Assembly (NCBI GenBank): GCA_016715765.1
Contig: JADJZJ010000023.1
Coordinates: 1-64,000 of the forward strand
Reading direction: 5' to 3'
Source of the DNA: Opitutaceae bacterium
GTDB lineage: Bacteria; Verrucomicrobiota; Verrucomicrobiia; Opitutales; Opitutaceae
Length of the DNA: 64,000 nucleotides
The position numbers and the translations under genes were made by a program. Below are positions 33,453 through 42,878 of this stretch, one piece after another. Within the stretch, counting starts at the first letter, position 1. Each line of letters opens with the position of its first letter. The notes under the pieces are model-generated. The model saw only the letters and a list, made by a program, of their open reading frames with translations, did no database searches and was not told the origin of the DNA.

Positions 33453-34339
33453 GGGGATCCGGCAGTACCCAGCAACGCCTCGACGCGGGCCTTCGAGCGG
33501 TTCACGGCCTCCACGTCCATCCGCGGGCTCAGCTCGATGGTGAGCAGGTGCTCCGGCTGCCAGAATTTGCTGACCATGTCGAAATCGATCCGGCCGTCGC
33601 CGATGGCCTGATGGTCGCGGCCCTCGGGGCTGACGTCGTGCAAATGAAAACCGAGGAGCCGCGGCGCCATTTTCGTGAGGTGGGTCCGTTGATCCAGCAG
33701 GCCCATGGACTGCTTGATGTCGGCATGGCCGGTGTCGTGCCAGTAGCCCACCGGGGCCTCGGCGGGCAGGCCGGCGAGGAAGGACTCGTAGTCATCGTCC
33801 AGGGGCAGTTCGTCGAAACTCTCGCGGTTCTCGAAGCCGAGCTTCACGCCCTTGTTGTGCGCATGCTCGAGGACTTCGGCGACGCTCTGCTTGGTGCGTT
33901 CCCAGTACGGCGTCATCCGTTTGCGCAGCTTGGCCAGGCACTTCCTGAGCAATTCCTGGTAGACCTTGTCGTCGCCGGGAACGAATCCGGGGTGCGACTT
34001 CACATAGGCATCCAGCCGGAGCGTCGGATTGAACCAGAAGAACTCCACGCTCCCGAGGTGGCAGACCATCACGCGCGCGTGCACCTGGGCGGCGAAGTCG
34101 ATCGAGCGCTTGGTGTAGCGCAGCCACTGGTCGTGCTCGCGAAAATCGAGGGCCGAGGGCTCAAAAACGTTGGGCGCGGCCTGGTTGATCCCCGTGGGGA
34201 GGGGGCAGAAATTGTGCGTGGTGCCGATTTTGATCACCCCTTCCTCGACCGCCTTCAGGATACCCGGCACCAGCGGGATGCGGATGCCGTGGCTCAGTTC
34301 CGCATACGCAAAGCCCAGATCAGCGATCTCGCGCAGCAT
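33449..34339 (-). CDS. Sugar phosphate isomerase/epimerase-like TIM barrel, 5' end disturbed
   Basis: A 296-residue (open part) protein of the xylose isomerase-like/AP endonuclease 2 superfamily. Metal-binding candidates lie in 'GFENRESFDELP', 'WHDTGHADI' and 'FHLHDV', and in the final 'TIELSP'. The family N-terminus appears to continue upstream in the same frame as a segment reading LLSSCWNSHRHADGAD just before the Met at 34339, but no normal start codon is in that frame. An ATG at 34398 lies in another frame. A single-base indel near 34380-34398 or a rare CTG start would explain this. It is downstream of rpsU, beyond a terminator. Substrate unknown. Confidence 0.75.
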   Translation of the reverse strand: MLREIADLGFAYAELSHGIRIPLVPGILKAVEEGVIKIGTTHNFCPLPTGINQAAPNVFEPSALDFREHDQWLRYTKRSIDFAAQVHARVMVCHLGSVEFFWFNPTLRLDAYVKSHPGFVPGDDKVYQELLRKCLAKLRKRMTPYWERTKQSVAEVLEHAHNKGVKLGFENRESFDELPLDDDYESFLAGLPAEAPVGYWHDTGHADIKQSMGLLDQRTHLTKMAPRLLGFHLHDVSPEGRDHQAIGDGRIDFDMVSKFWQPEHLLTIELSPRMDVEAVNRSKARVEALLGTAGSP

Positions 34340-34445
34340 GTCGGCCCCATCGGCGTGGCGGTGGGAGTTCCAGCAGGAGGACAGGAGAGGGTCGGCATCA
34401 CGCGGAAAACAGCCCCATCAGGCACGGAAGACCAGGAGGTTGCAC

Positions 34446-34479
34446 GAAAAAAAGCCGCATCCCGTCAAGGGATGCGGCT
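34446..34479 (-). terminator. Rho-independent terminator of rpsU
   Basis: Perfect 11-bp stem AGCCGCATCCC (minus strand, 34479-34469) with loop TTGAC, followed by seven T (down to 34447). It is 32 bp after the rpsU stop. Confidence 0.95.
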
Positions 34480-34511
34480 GGAAAGTGAGGCGGATACGGT
34501 CCGCAGGGCGT

Positions 34512-34709
34512 TTATTCGGCGTAGCGGCGGCGGAGCATCTGGGTGAAGGCCTGGACCTTCTCCTTGCGGCGGCGCTTTTCGCAGGGCTTCTCGTAGTAGC
34601 GCTTCGCGCGGACACCCTTGATGATATTCTCGCGCTCGAGCTTCTTTTTCATGCGACGGATCGCACGGTCAATGGGCTCGTTCTTGCGGATTTTGATTTC
34701 AATGGACAT
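34512..34709 (-). CDS. rpsU: 30S ribosomal protein S21
   Basis: A 65-residue, strongly basic protein starting 'MSIEIKIRKNEPIDRAIRRM' at the ATG at 34709, with the S21 KKKLERE helix and 'RYYEKPCEKRRRK' segment. It joins the small subunit near the anti-Shine-Dalgarno region. It is divergent from dnaE with only 63 bp between the starts and has its own strong terminator. Confidence 0.96.
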   Translation of the reverse strand: MSIEIKIRKNEPIDRAIRRMKKKLERENIIKGVRAKRYYEKPCEKRRRKEKVQAFTQMLRRRYAE

Positions 34710-34772
34710 GGCAAACAGGTCGTTGGTGAGTGGAAAAGCGCAAAAGCAAGCCATGCGCCCAAGGGGCCGTCA

Positions 34773-37700
34773 ATGGGTTTTTTAATTCTGTTTCCGCCTT
34801 GCACCGCACGGTCGCCGGGCTTGCCTTCGCATCCAGTGCCGGCCGCCGATCATAAATTCGTCCATCTCCACGTCCACACCGACTACAGCCTGCTGGATGG
34901 CGCCTGCCGGATCGACCGCCTGATGGACCGGGCCCTGGCCCTGGGCATGCCCGCCATCGCCCTCACCGACCACGGCAATCTGTTCGGGGCCATCGAGTTT
35001 TACAACTCCGCCAAGGCCAAGGGCATCAAGCCCCTCATCGGCTGCGAACTCTACCTCGTGGAGAACTCCCGTCTCGAGAAAAAGGGCCGCTCCGACGACG
35101 AGGGCAAAACCATCTTCCACCTCGGCCTGCTCGCGCGCAACCTCACCGGTTACCAGAACCTCCTGAAGCTGGTCTCCGACGCCCATCTCAAGGGTTTTTA
35201 CTACAAGCCGCGCACCGATTTTGAGACCCTCGCGCGGTACGCCAACGGGCTCATCGGCTTCACGGGCTGCCTCGCCTCGCTCGTGCCCCAGCACCTGCTT
35301 TACGACCGCTACGCCGAGGCCCATGCCGCCTGCGGCCGGTTTGTGGAGATCTTCGGCCGCGAAAACTACTTTGTCGAAATCCAGGACCATGGCCTCCCGG
35401 AACAGCGCAAGATCATCCCCGGCCTCCTGAAGCTGGCGGAGGAGTTCAAGCTCAAGGTCATCTGCACCAACGACGTCCACTACGTGAACGCCACCGATGC
35501 CGGTCCGCACGACGCCATGCTCTGCATCCAGACCGGCGCGAAGATCGACGAGGAGAACCGGATGAAGTTCACCGGGACCCAGTTCTACCTCAAGTCGCAC
35601 GAGGAAATGGCGCGGCTCTTTGCCGAGGTCCCCGAATCGGTGGCCAACACCCAGTTCGTCGCCGACATGTGCGACCTGAGCATCCCCTTTCCCAAGGGCA
35701 GCGAGCGCTACCCGAAGTATCCGCTGCCGCCGGAGGTCAAGACCGACCGCGCCGGCTACCTCAAGGAGCTCTGCATCACGGGGCTGAAGAAACGCTACGG
35801 CGTGGATTACGCCGCCCCCGACAGCTTCAACGATCCCGCCCGGGCCCGCCTCCTGATCGAGCGGCTCGACTTCGAACTCGGCATCATCGGCAAGACCGGC
35901 TTCATCGACTACTTCCTCGTCGTCTGGGATTTCATCGACTGGGCCCGGCAGCACGGCATCCCCGTCGGCCCCGGCCGCGGCTCCGGCGCCGGGTGCATCG
36001 TCGCCTACCTGCTCGGCATCACCAACCTCGACCCGCTGCGCTTCAAGCTGCTCTTCGAGCGTTTCCTCAACCCCGAGCGCGTCTCCCCGCCCGACTTCGA
36101 CATCGACTTCTGCATGCGCCGCCGCGGCGAGGTCATCGACTACGTCCGGCAGAAGTACGGCAACGACTGCGTCGCCAACATCATCACCTACGGCACCCTC
36201 GGCGCCAAGATGGTCATCCGCGACGTCTCGCGCGTGCACAACCTCCCCTACGCCGACGCCGACCGGCTGGCGAAGATGATCCCCGACGAGCTCAACATCG
36301 AGCTCAAGTCCGCCCTCGAAAAATCCGCCGAGCTGCGCGAGGAGGTCGCGAAGAATCCCGTCGCCAAGAAGATCTTCGACCAGGCCCTCGTCCTCGAGGG
36401 CATGGTGCGCAACACCGGCAAGCACGCCGCCGGCATCATCATCACGGACCGGCCGCTCGACGAATTCGTCCCGCTCACCGAGCAGGAAGGCGACGTCACC
36501 GTGCAGTTCGACATGAACGCCGTCGGCAAGCTCGGCCTGCTGAAGATGGACTTCCTCGGGCTCAAGACGCTCACCGTCATCGCCGACGCCGTGGACAACA
36601 TCCGCCGCACGGCCGATCCGAAGTTCGATCTCGAGACGGTCGGCTTCGACGACCCGGTCACCTACGCGCTCCTCAACTCCGGCCGCACCACGGGCGTGTT
36701 CCAGTTGGAATCCGGCGGCATGCAGGCGCTCTGCCGCCAGATCGGCCTCTCCTCGATCGACGAGATCGTCGCCCTCATCGCGCTCTACCGGCCGGGTCCG
36801 ATGGAGTGGATCCCCGACTACGTCCGCGGCAAGCGCGACCCCGAGACGGTCAAGTTCCCCCACCCGCTCCTCGAGGAGGTCTGCCACGAGACCTACGGCG
36901 TCATGGTGTACCAGGAGCAGGTCATGGAGGCCGCCAAGGTCATCGCCGGCTACACGCTCGGCGGCGCCGACATGCTCCGCCGCGCCATGGGCAAGAAGGA
37001 CGTCGAGGCCATGGCGAAGGAGCGCGCCAAGTTCGTCGAGGGCGCGAAGCGCGTGAACAACATTGATGAGAAGACCGCCGACTCGATCTTCGACATCCTC
37101 AACAAGTTCGCCGGCTCATCCGCTTCGGCCTCGCCGGCATCAAGGGCGTCGGCGAGCAGGCCGCGCAGAAGATCATTGAGGAGCGCGAAGGCCACGGCCC
37201 GTTCGCCGACTTCGAGGACTTCACCGCGCGCGTCGACGCCCGCGCCCTCAACAAGCGCGTGCTCGAGCACCTCGTGAAGACCGGCGCCTTCGATTTTTCC
37301 GGTGCCAGCCGCAAGCAGCTCTTCGAGGGCATCGACGCCGCGCTCGGCGCCGTCGCCGCCCACGCCCGCGACAAGGCCGCCGGCCAGCACAGCTTCCTCG
37401 ACATGCTCGCCGACGAAAAACCGGCCAGCAACGGCAAGGGTAACGGCCGGTCTTCGATCCCGACTCCCCTCTCGCTCCGCCCTGCGCGCCGGCACCACCG
37501 ACTTCGCCCCGCCGAACGCCTCCAGTTCGAGAAGGAACTGCTCGGCTTCTACGTCACCGGCCACCCGATGAGCCTCTACGCCGGTCTCGCCGAGGCCATC
37601 GACACCCACACGGTGGACGAGCTTATCCGGCAGACCGACCGGGTGGAGTTCCGCCTCTGCGGCATCGCCGGCAACATCGCCAAGAAACTGTCGAAAAAGG

Positions 37701-38191
37701 ACAACCGCCCCTGGGCGGCCTTCACGCTCGCGACGCGCACGTCGTCGGTGCCGCTCAACATGTTTGCCGATGCCTACGCCGCCTACGCGGCCAACCTGCT
37801 GCCGGAACAGCCCGTGCTCGTGCAGGGCAACATCATCGGCGGCACCGACGGCGCCCGCATCAACGTCAAGGAGTGCTACCCGCTGGACAACTTCGTGACC
37901 GGGTCCGTGCGCAAGGTCACCTGGCTCCTGCATCCGCAGCATCCCGAACTGCCGGCCTTCTTCCATCTCCTGCGCGAAACCGTCAACCGGCAGACCGGCG
38001 ACACGCGCCTCGAATTCGGTTTCCTGCTCGAGGACCGCATCGCGCCGGTCGCCGAGGTCAGCGGCGCCCTGTCGTGGAAGCTCACCGCCGCGGTCTTCCA
38101 GCAGCTCCGCGCCCACCCCGCCGTCGCCGGCGTGCAGCTCGAAACCAAGCGCCTCGAACTCAAGCAGGACAGACGGTGGAGCAAGCGGTAG
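34773..38191 (+). pseudogene. dnaE: DNA polymerase III alpha subunit, interrupted by internal deletion and frameshift
   Basis: The replicative polymerase catalytic subunit, seen in two frames. The first frame (34773-37113) has the PHP domain ('HLHVHTDYSLLDG', about residues 31-43), the polymerase core with catalytic PDFDIDF (about 440-446) and runs to 'IFDILNKFAG'. After 37113 the protein resumes in another frame at 37115 with 'LIRFGLAGIKGVGEQAA' and continues through helix-hairpin-helix, beta-binding and OB domains to 38191. Between these points other DnaE proteins carry about 75 residues beginning YGFNKSHSAAYG, which are missing. The linker at 37440-37505 is also abnormal. The GTG at 34836 is an alternative start. 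A complete dnaE is essential, so this is either an assembly defect or a dead copy. Confidence 0.88.
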
Positions 38192-38199
38192 GCGGCATA

Positions 38200-38481
38200 A
38201 GCCAACTGCCGCGATGTAGGGCGGGGTCTCCTCCGCCGCCGGGCCTTCCACCGACGCCAAGGCTATGGTGGACAAGACGGAGGACAGGTCCGAACCCCGC
38301 CTTTCGGCAGTAACGTGAAGCCGGAGCAGCTGCATGCGCCAAAACACCACTCGCTCACGCTCGTAGCTACAGAGGTCAGATTCACGCCGGTCCCCTCAAC
38401 CGGCAGCGCAATCTGAACTGTAGGAGCGGCTTTACGCCGCGACGTTGCGCTCACTATCGCGGCATAAAGCCGCTCCTACAG
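38200..38481. repeat. REP cluster between dnaE and a methyltransferase
   Basis: The gap 38192-38626 contains no gene. It holds GTAGGGCGGGGTCT at about 38216, followed by an interrupting CCTTCCACC..GCCAAGG element and the matching half near 38291-38303. A CACTCGCTCACGCTCGTAGC copy lies at 38347-38370. A REPIN of GTAGGAGCGGCTTTACGCCG type spans 38418-38481. The first structure looks like a REPIN invaded by another repeat. Confidence 0.8.
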
Positions 38482-38626
38482 TAAAGGCAGTCCATTCCGC
38501 CCACCGTAAATTGCCGTTCCTCCACCCCCGGACCCATTAGCAAATGAACCACTGCGTCGTACCGCCGTTCATAAATATATTCGGGATTTGTGCTGGGGAC
38601 CGGGCCGCGGCATCCTGCGTGGCGCC

Positions 38627-39388
38627 ATGATGGATCCGACCCAGCGTTTCTCCGATCGTGTCGGGCATTACGTGCGCTACCGTCCGGGCTACCCTCCGGC
38701 GCTCATCCAATGTCTGCAGCAATACACTGCGCTTGACCACCAATGCACGGTCGCCGATCTCGGTTCCGGCACCGGCATCTTCACCGCCCTGCTCCTGCCG
38801 CTGGCCGACCGCGTGTATGCCGTGGAGCCCAACGCCACCATGCGCGCCGCCGCCGAGCAGGCGTTGGGCGCCGAGGCAAAATTCAAGTCGGTCGCGGGCC
38901 GGGCCGAGGCCACCACGCTGCCCTCGGCCTCGGTTGACCTCATCACCGTGGCCCAGGCGTTTCATTGGTTCGACCTCAAGGCCTGCCACACCGAGTTTGT
39001 CCGCATCCTCAAACCCGGCGGCCAGGTCGCCCTGATCTGGAACGAGCGCCTCACCGACACCACGCCGTTTCTGCGCGACTACGAGGACCTCCTGCGGACC
39101 GGCACCGCCGATTACAACGAGGTCAACCACGTCCAGTTCGACGACGCGGTGATCGGCCGTTTCTTCGCCCCGTCCGGGGTGGCAAAGCACACCTTCTCGA
39201 ATGAGCAAACCTTTGACCTGGAGGGACTCATCGGCCGCGCCCTGTCCTCCTCCTACGTGCCGAACGTGGGCCAGCCCGGACACGAGGATTTCATGACCGG
39301 ACTGCGCTCCATCTTCCAGCGTCATGCCCAGGACGGCCGGGTCAGCTTTGAGTACCGGACGGTGATCTTCCTCAGTCATTTCGACTGA
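38627..39388 (+). CDS. Class I SAM-dependent methyltransferase
   Basis: A 253-residue methyltransferase from ATG 38627 (ATG 38630 is equally possible). Motif I 'VADLGSGTGIFTALL' (about 41-55), acidic motif II 'VYAVEPNATM' and motif IV 'VDLITVAQAFHWFD' match the UbiE/Coq5-like methyltransferase 11 group with the 'AFHWFD' signature common in small-molecule enzymes. Substrate unknown. It starts after a repeat-rich gap and is followed by a hairpin repeat. Confidence 0.85.
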   Translation: MMDPTQRFSDRVGHYVRYRPGYPPALIQCLQQYTALDHQCTVADLGSGTGIFTALLLPLADRVYAVEPNATMRAAAEQALGAEAKFKSVAGRAEATTLPSASVDLITVAQAFHWFDLKACHTEFVRILKPGGQVALIWNERLTDTTPFLRDYEDLLRTGTADYNEVNHVQFDDAVIGRFFAPSGVAKHTFSNEQTFDLEGLIGRALSSSYVPNVGQPGHEDFMTGLRSIFQRHAQDGRVSFEYRTVIFLSHFD

Positions 39389-39428
39389 TGCCGATCCGGG
39401 CAAATAACCGAAAAAACCGTCTGAAGGA

Positions 39429-39502
39429 AACGCTGATCTGCGCTAATCATCGCTAATCCCGGCCTTTTCAGCATCAGCGCGGATTAGCGCAGATTAGCGT
39501 TT
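39429..39502. repeat. Inverted repeat, AACGCTGATCTGCGCTAATC class
   Basis: Arm AACGCTGATCTGCGCTAATC at 39429-39448 and an imperfect complement at 39481-39502, with a spacer carrying a second partial copy. It resembles the other 5'-AACCAC/AACCGC hairpin classes in layout. Confidence 0.8.
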
Positions 39503-39600
39503 TTTCAGCGGTTTGTTTGGCTGCACCTCCGCAACACCGGCGCATTCCCCATTTCAATGTTTGTCCTCCGCGGGGTTCCGGTCCTGTGTGGGGTCAACTC

Positions 39601-40752
39601 ATGCCCGACCAAGCCACCTTCAATCATGCCGCCCTCGTCCTCGCCGCCATCAGCAGCGACCAGCGGGCGGATACGGCGCTGCGCTTTTACTTTGAAAAGC
39701 ACCGCTATCTCGGGGCCCGCGAAAAGCGTGCGATCAGCCAGACCGTCTTCGCCTATTTCCGCTGGCTCTCGTGGCTCGACCCGAAACTCTCCCCGCAGCG
39801 GCGCCTCGAGGAGGCGGTCGCGCTGCACGAACGCTTCCAGGCCGATGAGAAATCCATCAAGGCCGAGGCGCTCGCCGTCCGCGCCGTGCCCGACTGGATC
39901 TGGTCGGAATTGGAATTCGCCGCCCCGGCGGCCGGGGCGGACCCGTCCGCGGTGAGCCCGGCGAAGGCCGGTTATCTGCGCCAGCTGCAGCACGATCCCG
40001 CCCTCTGGCTCCGCGCCCGTCCCGGCCACGCCCACGCCCTGGCCAAGTCGCTGTTTTCCGCCGAGACCACCAAGCTCGCCCCGGACGCCGTGCGTTTCAC
40101 GGGCACGCAGGACCTCTTCAAGACCGAGCAGTTCAAGACCGGCGAATTCGAGATCCAGGATCTCGCCTCGCAACTGGTCGGCGTCGCCGCCGCGCCCCTG
40201 CCCGGCCAGACTTGGTGGGATGCCTGCGCCGGCGAAGGCGGCAAGACGCTGCACCTCGCCGACCTGATGTACAACAAGGGCGTGATCTGGGCCACCGACC
40301 GCAATTTCAAGCGCCTCGAAACCCTCAAGCGCCGCGCCGCGCGCGCGAAGCTCTTCAACTACCGCGCCGCCCTGTGGGACGGTTCCCCCAAGCTTCCCAC
40401 CAAGACCAAGTTTGACGGCATTCTCGTGGACGCACCCTGCAGCGGCACCGGCACCTGGCAGCGCAATCCGCACGCCCGCTGGACGACCACAATGGAGGAT
40501 GTGCGTGAACTCGCCGTCACCCAGGCCGCCCTGCTCAACCACGTCGCCGGTTCGCTCAAGCCCGGCGGCCGCCTGATCTACGCCGTCTGTACGTTGACCC
40601 GCAGCGAAACCACCGCCATCGCCAGCGCCTTCAGTGCCGCGCACCCGGAACTCACCCCCGAGCCCGTCCTCGGCCGGATCCCGCAGCTCACGCTCTGGCC
40701 GCACGAACTGAACGCCAACGGCATGTTCATCGCGGCGTGGAAGAAGGCGTAG
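39601..40752 (+). CDS. RsmB-like RNA cytosine-C5 methyltransferase
   Basis: A 383-residue member of the RsmB/NOL1/NOP2/Sun family from ATG 39601. An N-terminal helical NusB-like part (1-150) is followed by the Rossmann methyltransferase: motif I 'DACAGEGGKTLHLA', motif IV 'VDAPCSGTGTW' with C280, and motif VI 'YAVCTLTRSE' with nucleophile C330. It forms 5-methylcytosine, probably in 16S rRNA; tRNA is also possible. The stop is the TAG of a GTAGGC sequence. An in-frame ATG at 39517 falls in repeat DNA and is rejected. Confidence 0.9.
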   Translation: MPDQATFNHAALVLAAISSDQRADTALRFYFEKHRYLGAREKRAISQTVFAYFRWLSWLDPKLSPQRRLEEAVALHERFQADEKSIKAEALAVRAVPDWIWSELEFAAPAAGADPSAVSPAKAGYLRQLQHDPALWLRARPGHAHALAKSLFSAETTKLAPDAVRFTGTQDLFKTEQFKTGEFEIQDLASQLVGVAAAPLPGQTWWDACAGEGGKTLHLADLMYNKGVIWATDRNFKRLETLKRRAARAKLFNYRAALWDGSPKLPTKTKFDGILVDAPCSGTGTWQRNPHARWTTTMEDVRELAVTQAALLNHVAGSLKPGGRLIYAVCTLTRSETTAIASAFSAAHPELTPEPVLGRIPQLTLWPHELNANGMFIAAWKKA

Positions 40753-40795
40753 GCTGAGAAGCAGGGCAGGTCTCCTCCTGCGCCCCGACTCTGTC

Positions 40796-40879
40796 GTGGC
40801 GCGGAGCTTTAGCCCGCGCTCGTGCGCTGCATCGTGATTATGGACTCTCGAACCAGTGCCGGCTGAAGACCGGCACTAC
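40796..40879. repeat. Two REP elements (GTGG- and GTAG-tagged)
   Basis: GTGGCGCGGAGCTTTAGCCC at 40796 opens one hairpin (to 40819). CCAGTGCCGGCTGAAGACCG with GCACTAC at 40853-40879 is the other, in reverse orientation. They fill the gap upstream of the S9 peptidase. Confidence 0.85.
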
Positions 40880-40966
40880 TGTCTTCCCCTCTCCGGTCTC
40901 CGCCACCCGGTGTTTTGCCGCGCTCGACTCTCCCTGCGGTATCGCCCAAGATCGGCCTGCCCTCCC

Positions 40967-42874
40967 ATGCTTATATCCAACCTGCTCAGGCGGCTGGCTC
41001 CGCTGCTGTTGGCCGGATCCTTCCTATCCGCCGCTCCCTCCGTCGAGGAAATCTTCCGCAAGCCGGCCGTCGCCGGCCCCATGATTGCCGATGATGGCAA
41101 GTGGCTCGCCTACTCCGTCTTTGACGAAAAGGACAAGGAGCAGGACGACTACGGCATCAGCCTGCTCAATCTCGAGACCGGCGAAACCCAGGCGTTCATG
41201 GTGGCCGGCAAGTCCACTTATCCGGTGGGCTGGCTGACCGACACCAAACTGGTGATCGGCGCCTCCCGCCAGGGCTATTCGGTCTACGATGTGAAGAAAA
41301 AGAAGGCCCTGTCCTTCAACATGCGCGAGGCCTTCAGCATCATCTCATTTCCCGAGGACAAACCGGGGCTCATCAACGTCTGGTTCTCGGAATACGACAG
41401 CGGGTCGCGCACGGGTCCGGCCCTGATCAACCCCGCCACCGCCGCCGCCCGCGCCAGCGGCCAGTCCGCCGACCGCTACAATGTCGTCGAGTGGATTGAT
41501 ACGCCCGCAGGCGAACGCCACGGCTTCTTCGGCGACCTGCAGGGCCGCGTGCGCGGCGCCATCATGTGGCAGGACAAGGTCCTGCGCTACTTCGTCCGCG
41601 CCAATGAAAAGGCCCCGTGGGTGATGCTCAACCTCGATGCGCACGAGGACGGCTTTCTTGGCTTTGCGGCGGATCCCGCCAAGGTCTATGTTTCCCATGC
41701 GATGCCCGGGGATGACGCCCAATGCATCTACCTTTACGATACCGTCACCCAGGCTTTCGGCGAAAAAGTCTTCGGCGCCGAAGGCATTTCGATGCGCGAG
41801 GCCCGGCTCCATTTCTTCCCTCGGGACCTCACCCTGCTCGGAGTCAGTTATGATGGCGATCTGCCCAAGGTCCACTGGTTCTCGCCGCGGATGCAGCAGA
41901 TACAGGAAACGGTCAACGCCAAGCTGCCCGGCCGAGTCTGTATCCTCATCGACAGTGACAAGGCCGATCAGATATTCGTCGTCGGCGCCTTTGCCGACCG
42001 CATCCCGCCGACCTTTTACATCTACAATCACGCGAAGGGCACCTTCGGCGCGCTACCCGATCCCTACCCCTGGCTGCGGCAGGCGCCGTTGCTGTCCACC
42101 CAGGTAATCCGCTGGCCAGCCCGCGACGGACTCAAGCTCCAGGGCTACCTCACCCTGCCGGCCAAGCGCGCCGACGGCGTCAAACCGCCGCTCGTGGTGC
42201 TCGCCCACGGTGGACCCTGGGTGCGGGATCTTTGGGGTTTCAACCCCGAGGTCCAATTTCTCGCCACCCGCGGCTACGCCGTCTTCCAGCCCAATTACCG
42301 CGGTTCCACCGGTTTCTCGAACGCCATCAGCAAGGCCCAGGCCTACGACTTCAAGGTCATGCACGAGGATGTCACCGACGGTGTGCGGCAACTCGCCAAG
42401 TCCGGCGTGATCGACCCTGAGCGCATCGGCATCATGGGCGGCAGCTTCGGCGGCTTTCTGGCCGTCGCCGGCGCCGCCTTCGAGCCCGGTCTCTACAAGT
42501 GTGCCGTCACGATCGTCGGAGTCTTTGACTGGGAAAAGATCATCAAGCAGCAAAGCCGCGACCGGTTTGATCGCTACAACTACGAGGTCCTGCTGGCCAA
42601 GCTGGGGGATCCGAGGGTGGCGAAGGAAAAGTTCGATGCCATCTCGCCGCTGCGCCACGTCGGCAACATCAAAATCCCCGTCTACATTTCCGCCGGTGAA
42701 TACGATCCCCGCGTCGACGCTTCCCAGTCGAAGGAGCTTTACGCCGAGCTGAAAAAGCGCGGCGTGCCCGTCGAGCAATTCATCGCGAGCAAGGAGGGTC
42801 ACGGCTATTTCGAGACGAAGAGCCGGATCCGCCTCTACCAGGAAATCGCCTCATTCCTCGAACGGCACCTCTGA
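40967..42874 (+). CDS. S9 family prolyl oligopeptidase-type peptidase, exported
   Basis: A 635-residue serine peptidase from ATG 40967 with a signal peptide (about 1-23, 'LLLAGSFLSAAP'). Residues 30-370 form a beta-propeller-like domain. The C-terminal alpha/beta hydrolase carries nucleophile S493 in GGSFGG, D580 in 'GEYDPRVD' and H612 in 'EGHGYF'. This layout matches S9C acylaminoacyl- and dipeptidyl-peptidases acting in the periplasm on short peptides. The upstream in-frame extension to 40856 begins inside a REP and is rejected. The next gene follows after 4 bp. Confidence 0.9.
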   Translation: MLISNLLRRLAPLLLAGSFLSAAPSVEEIFRKPAVAGPMIADDGKWLAYSVFDEKDKEQDDYGISLLNLETGETQAFMVAGKSTYPVGWLTDTKLVIGASRQGYSVYDVKKKKALSFNMREAFSIISFPEDKPGLINVWFSEYDSGSRTGPALINPATAAARASGQSADRYNVVEWIDTPAGERHGFFGDLQGRVRGAIMWQDKVLRYFVRANEKAPWVMLNLDAHEDGFLGFAADPAKVYVSHAMPGDDAQCIYLYDTVTQAFGEKVFGAEGISMREARLHFFPRDLTLLGVSYDGDLPKVHWFSPRMQQIQETVNAKLPGRVCILIDSDKADQIFVVGAFADRIPPTFYIYNHAKGTFGALPDPYPWLRQAPLLSTQVIRWPARDGLKLQGYLTLPAKRADGVKPPLVVLAHGGPWVRDLWGFNPEVQFLATRGYAVFQPNYRGSTGFSNAISKAQAYDFKVMHEDVTDGVRQLAKSGVIDPERIGIMGGSFGGFLAVAGAAFEPGLYKCAVTIVGVFDWEKIIKQQSRDRFDRYNYEVLLAKLGDPRVAKEKFDAISPLRHVGNIKIPVYISAGEYDPRVDASQSKELYAELKKRGVPVEQFIASKEGHGYFETKSRIRLYQEIASFLERHL

Positions 42875-42878
42875 GGCA

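Noticed and set aside
34782..36887. 701-codon open frame on the minus strand
   Set aside because: It is antisense to dnaE; the acidic repetitive composition is the shadow of the polymerase codons.
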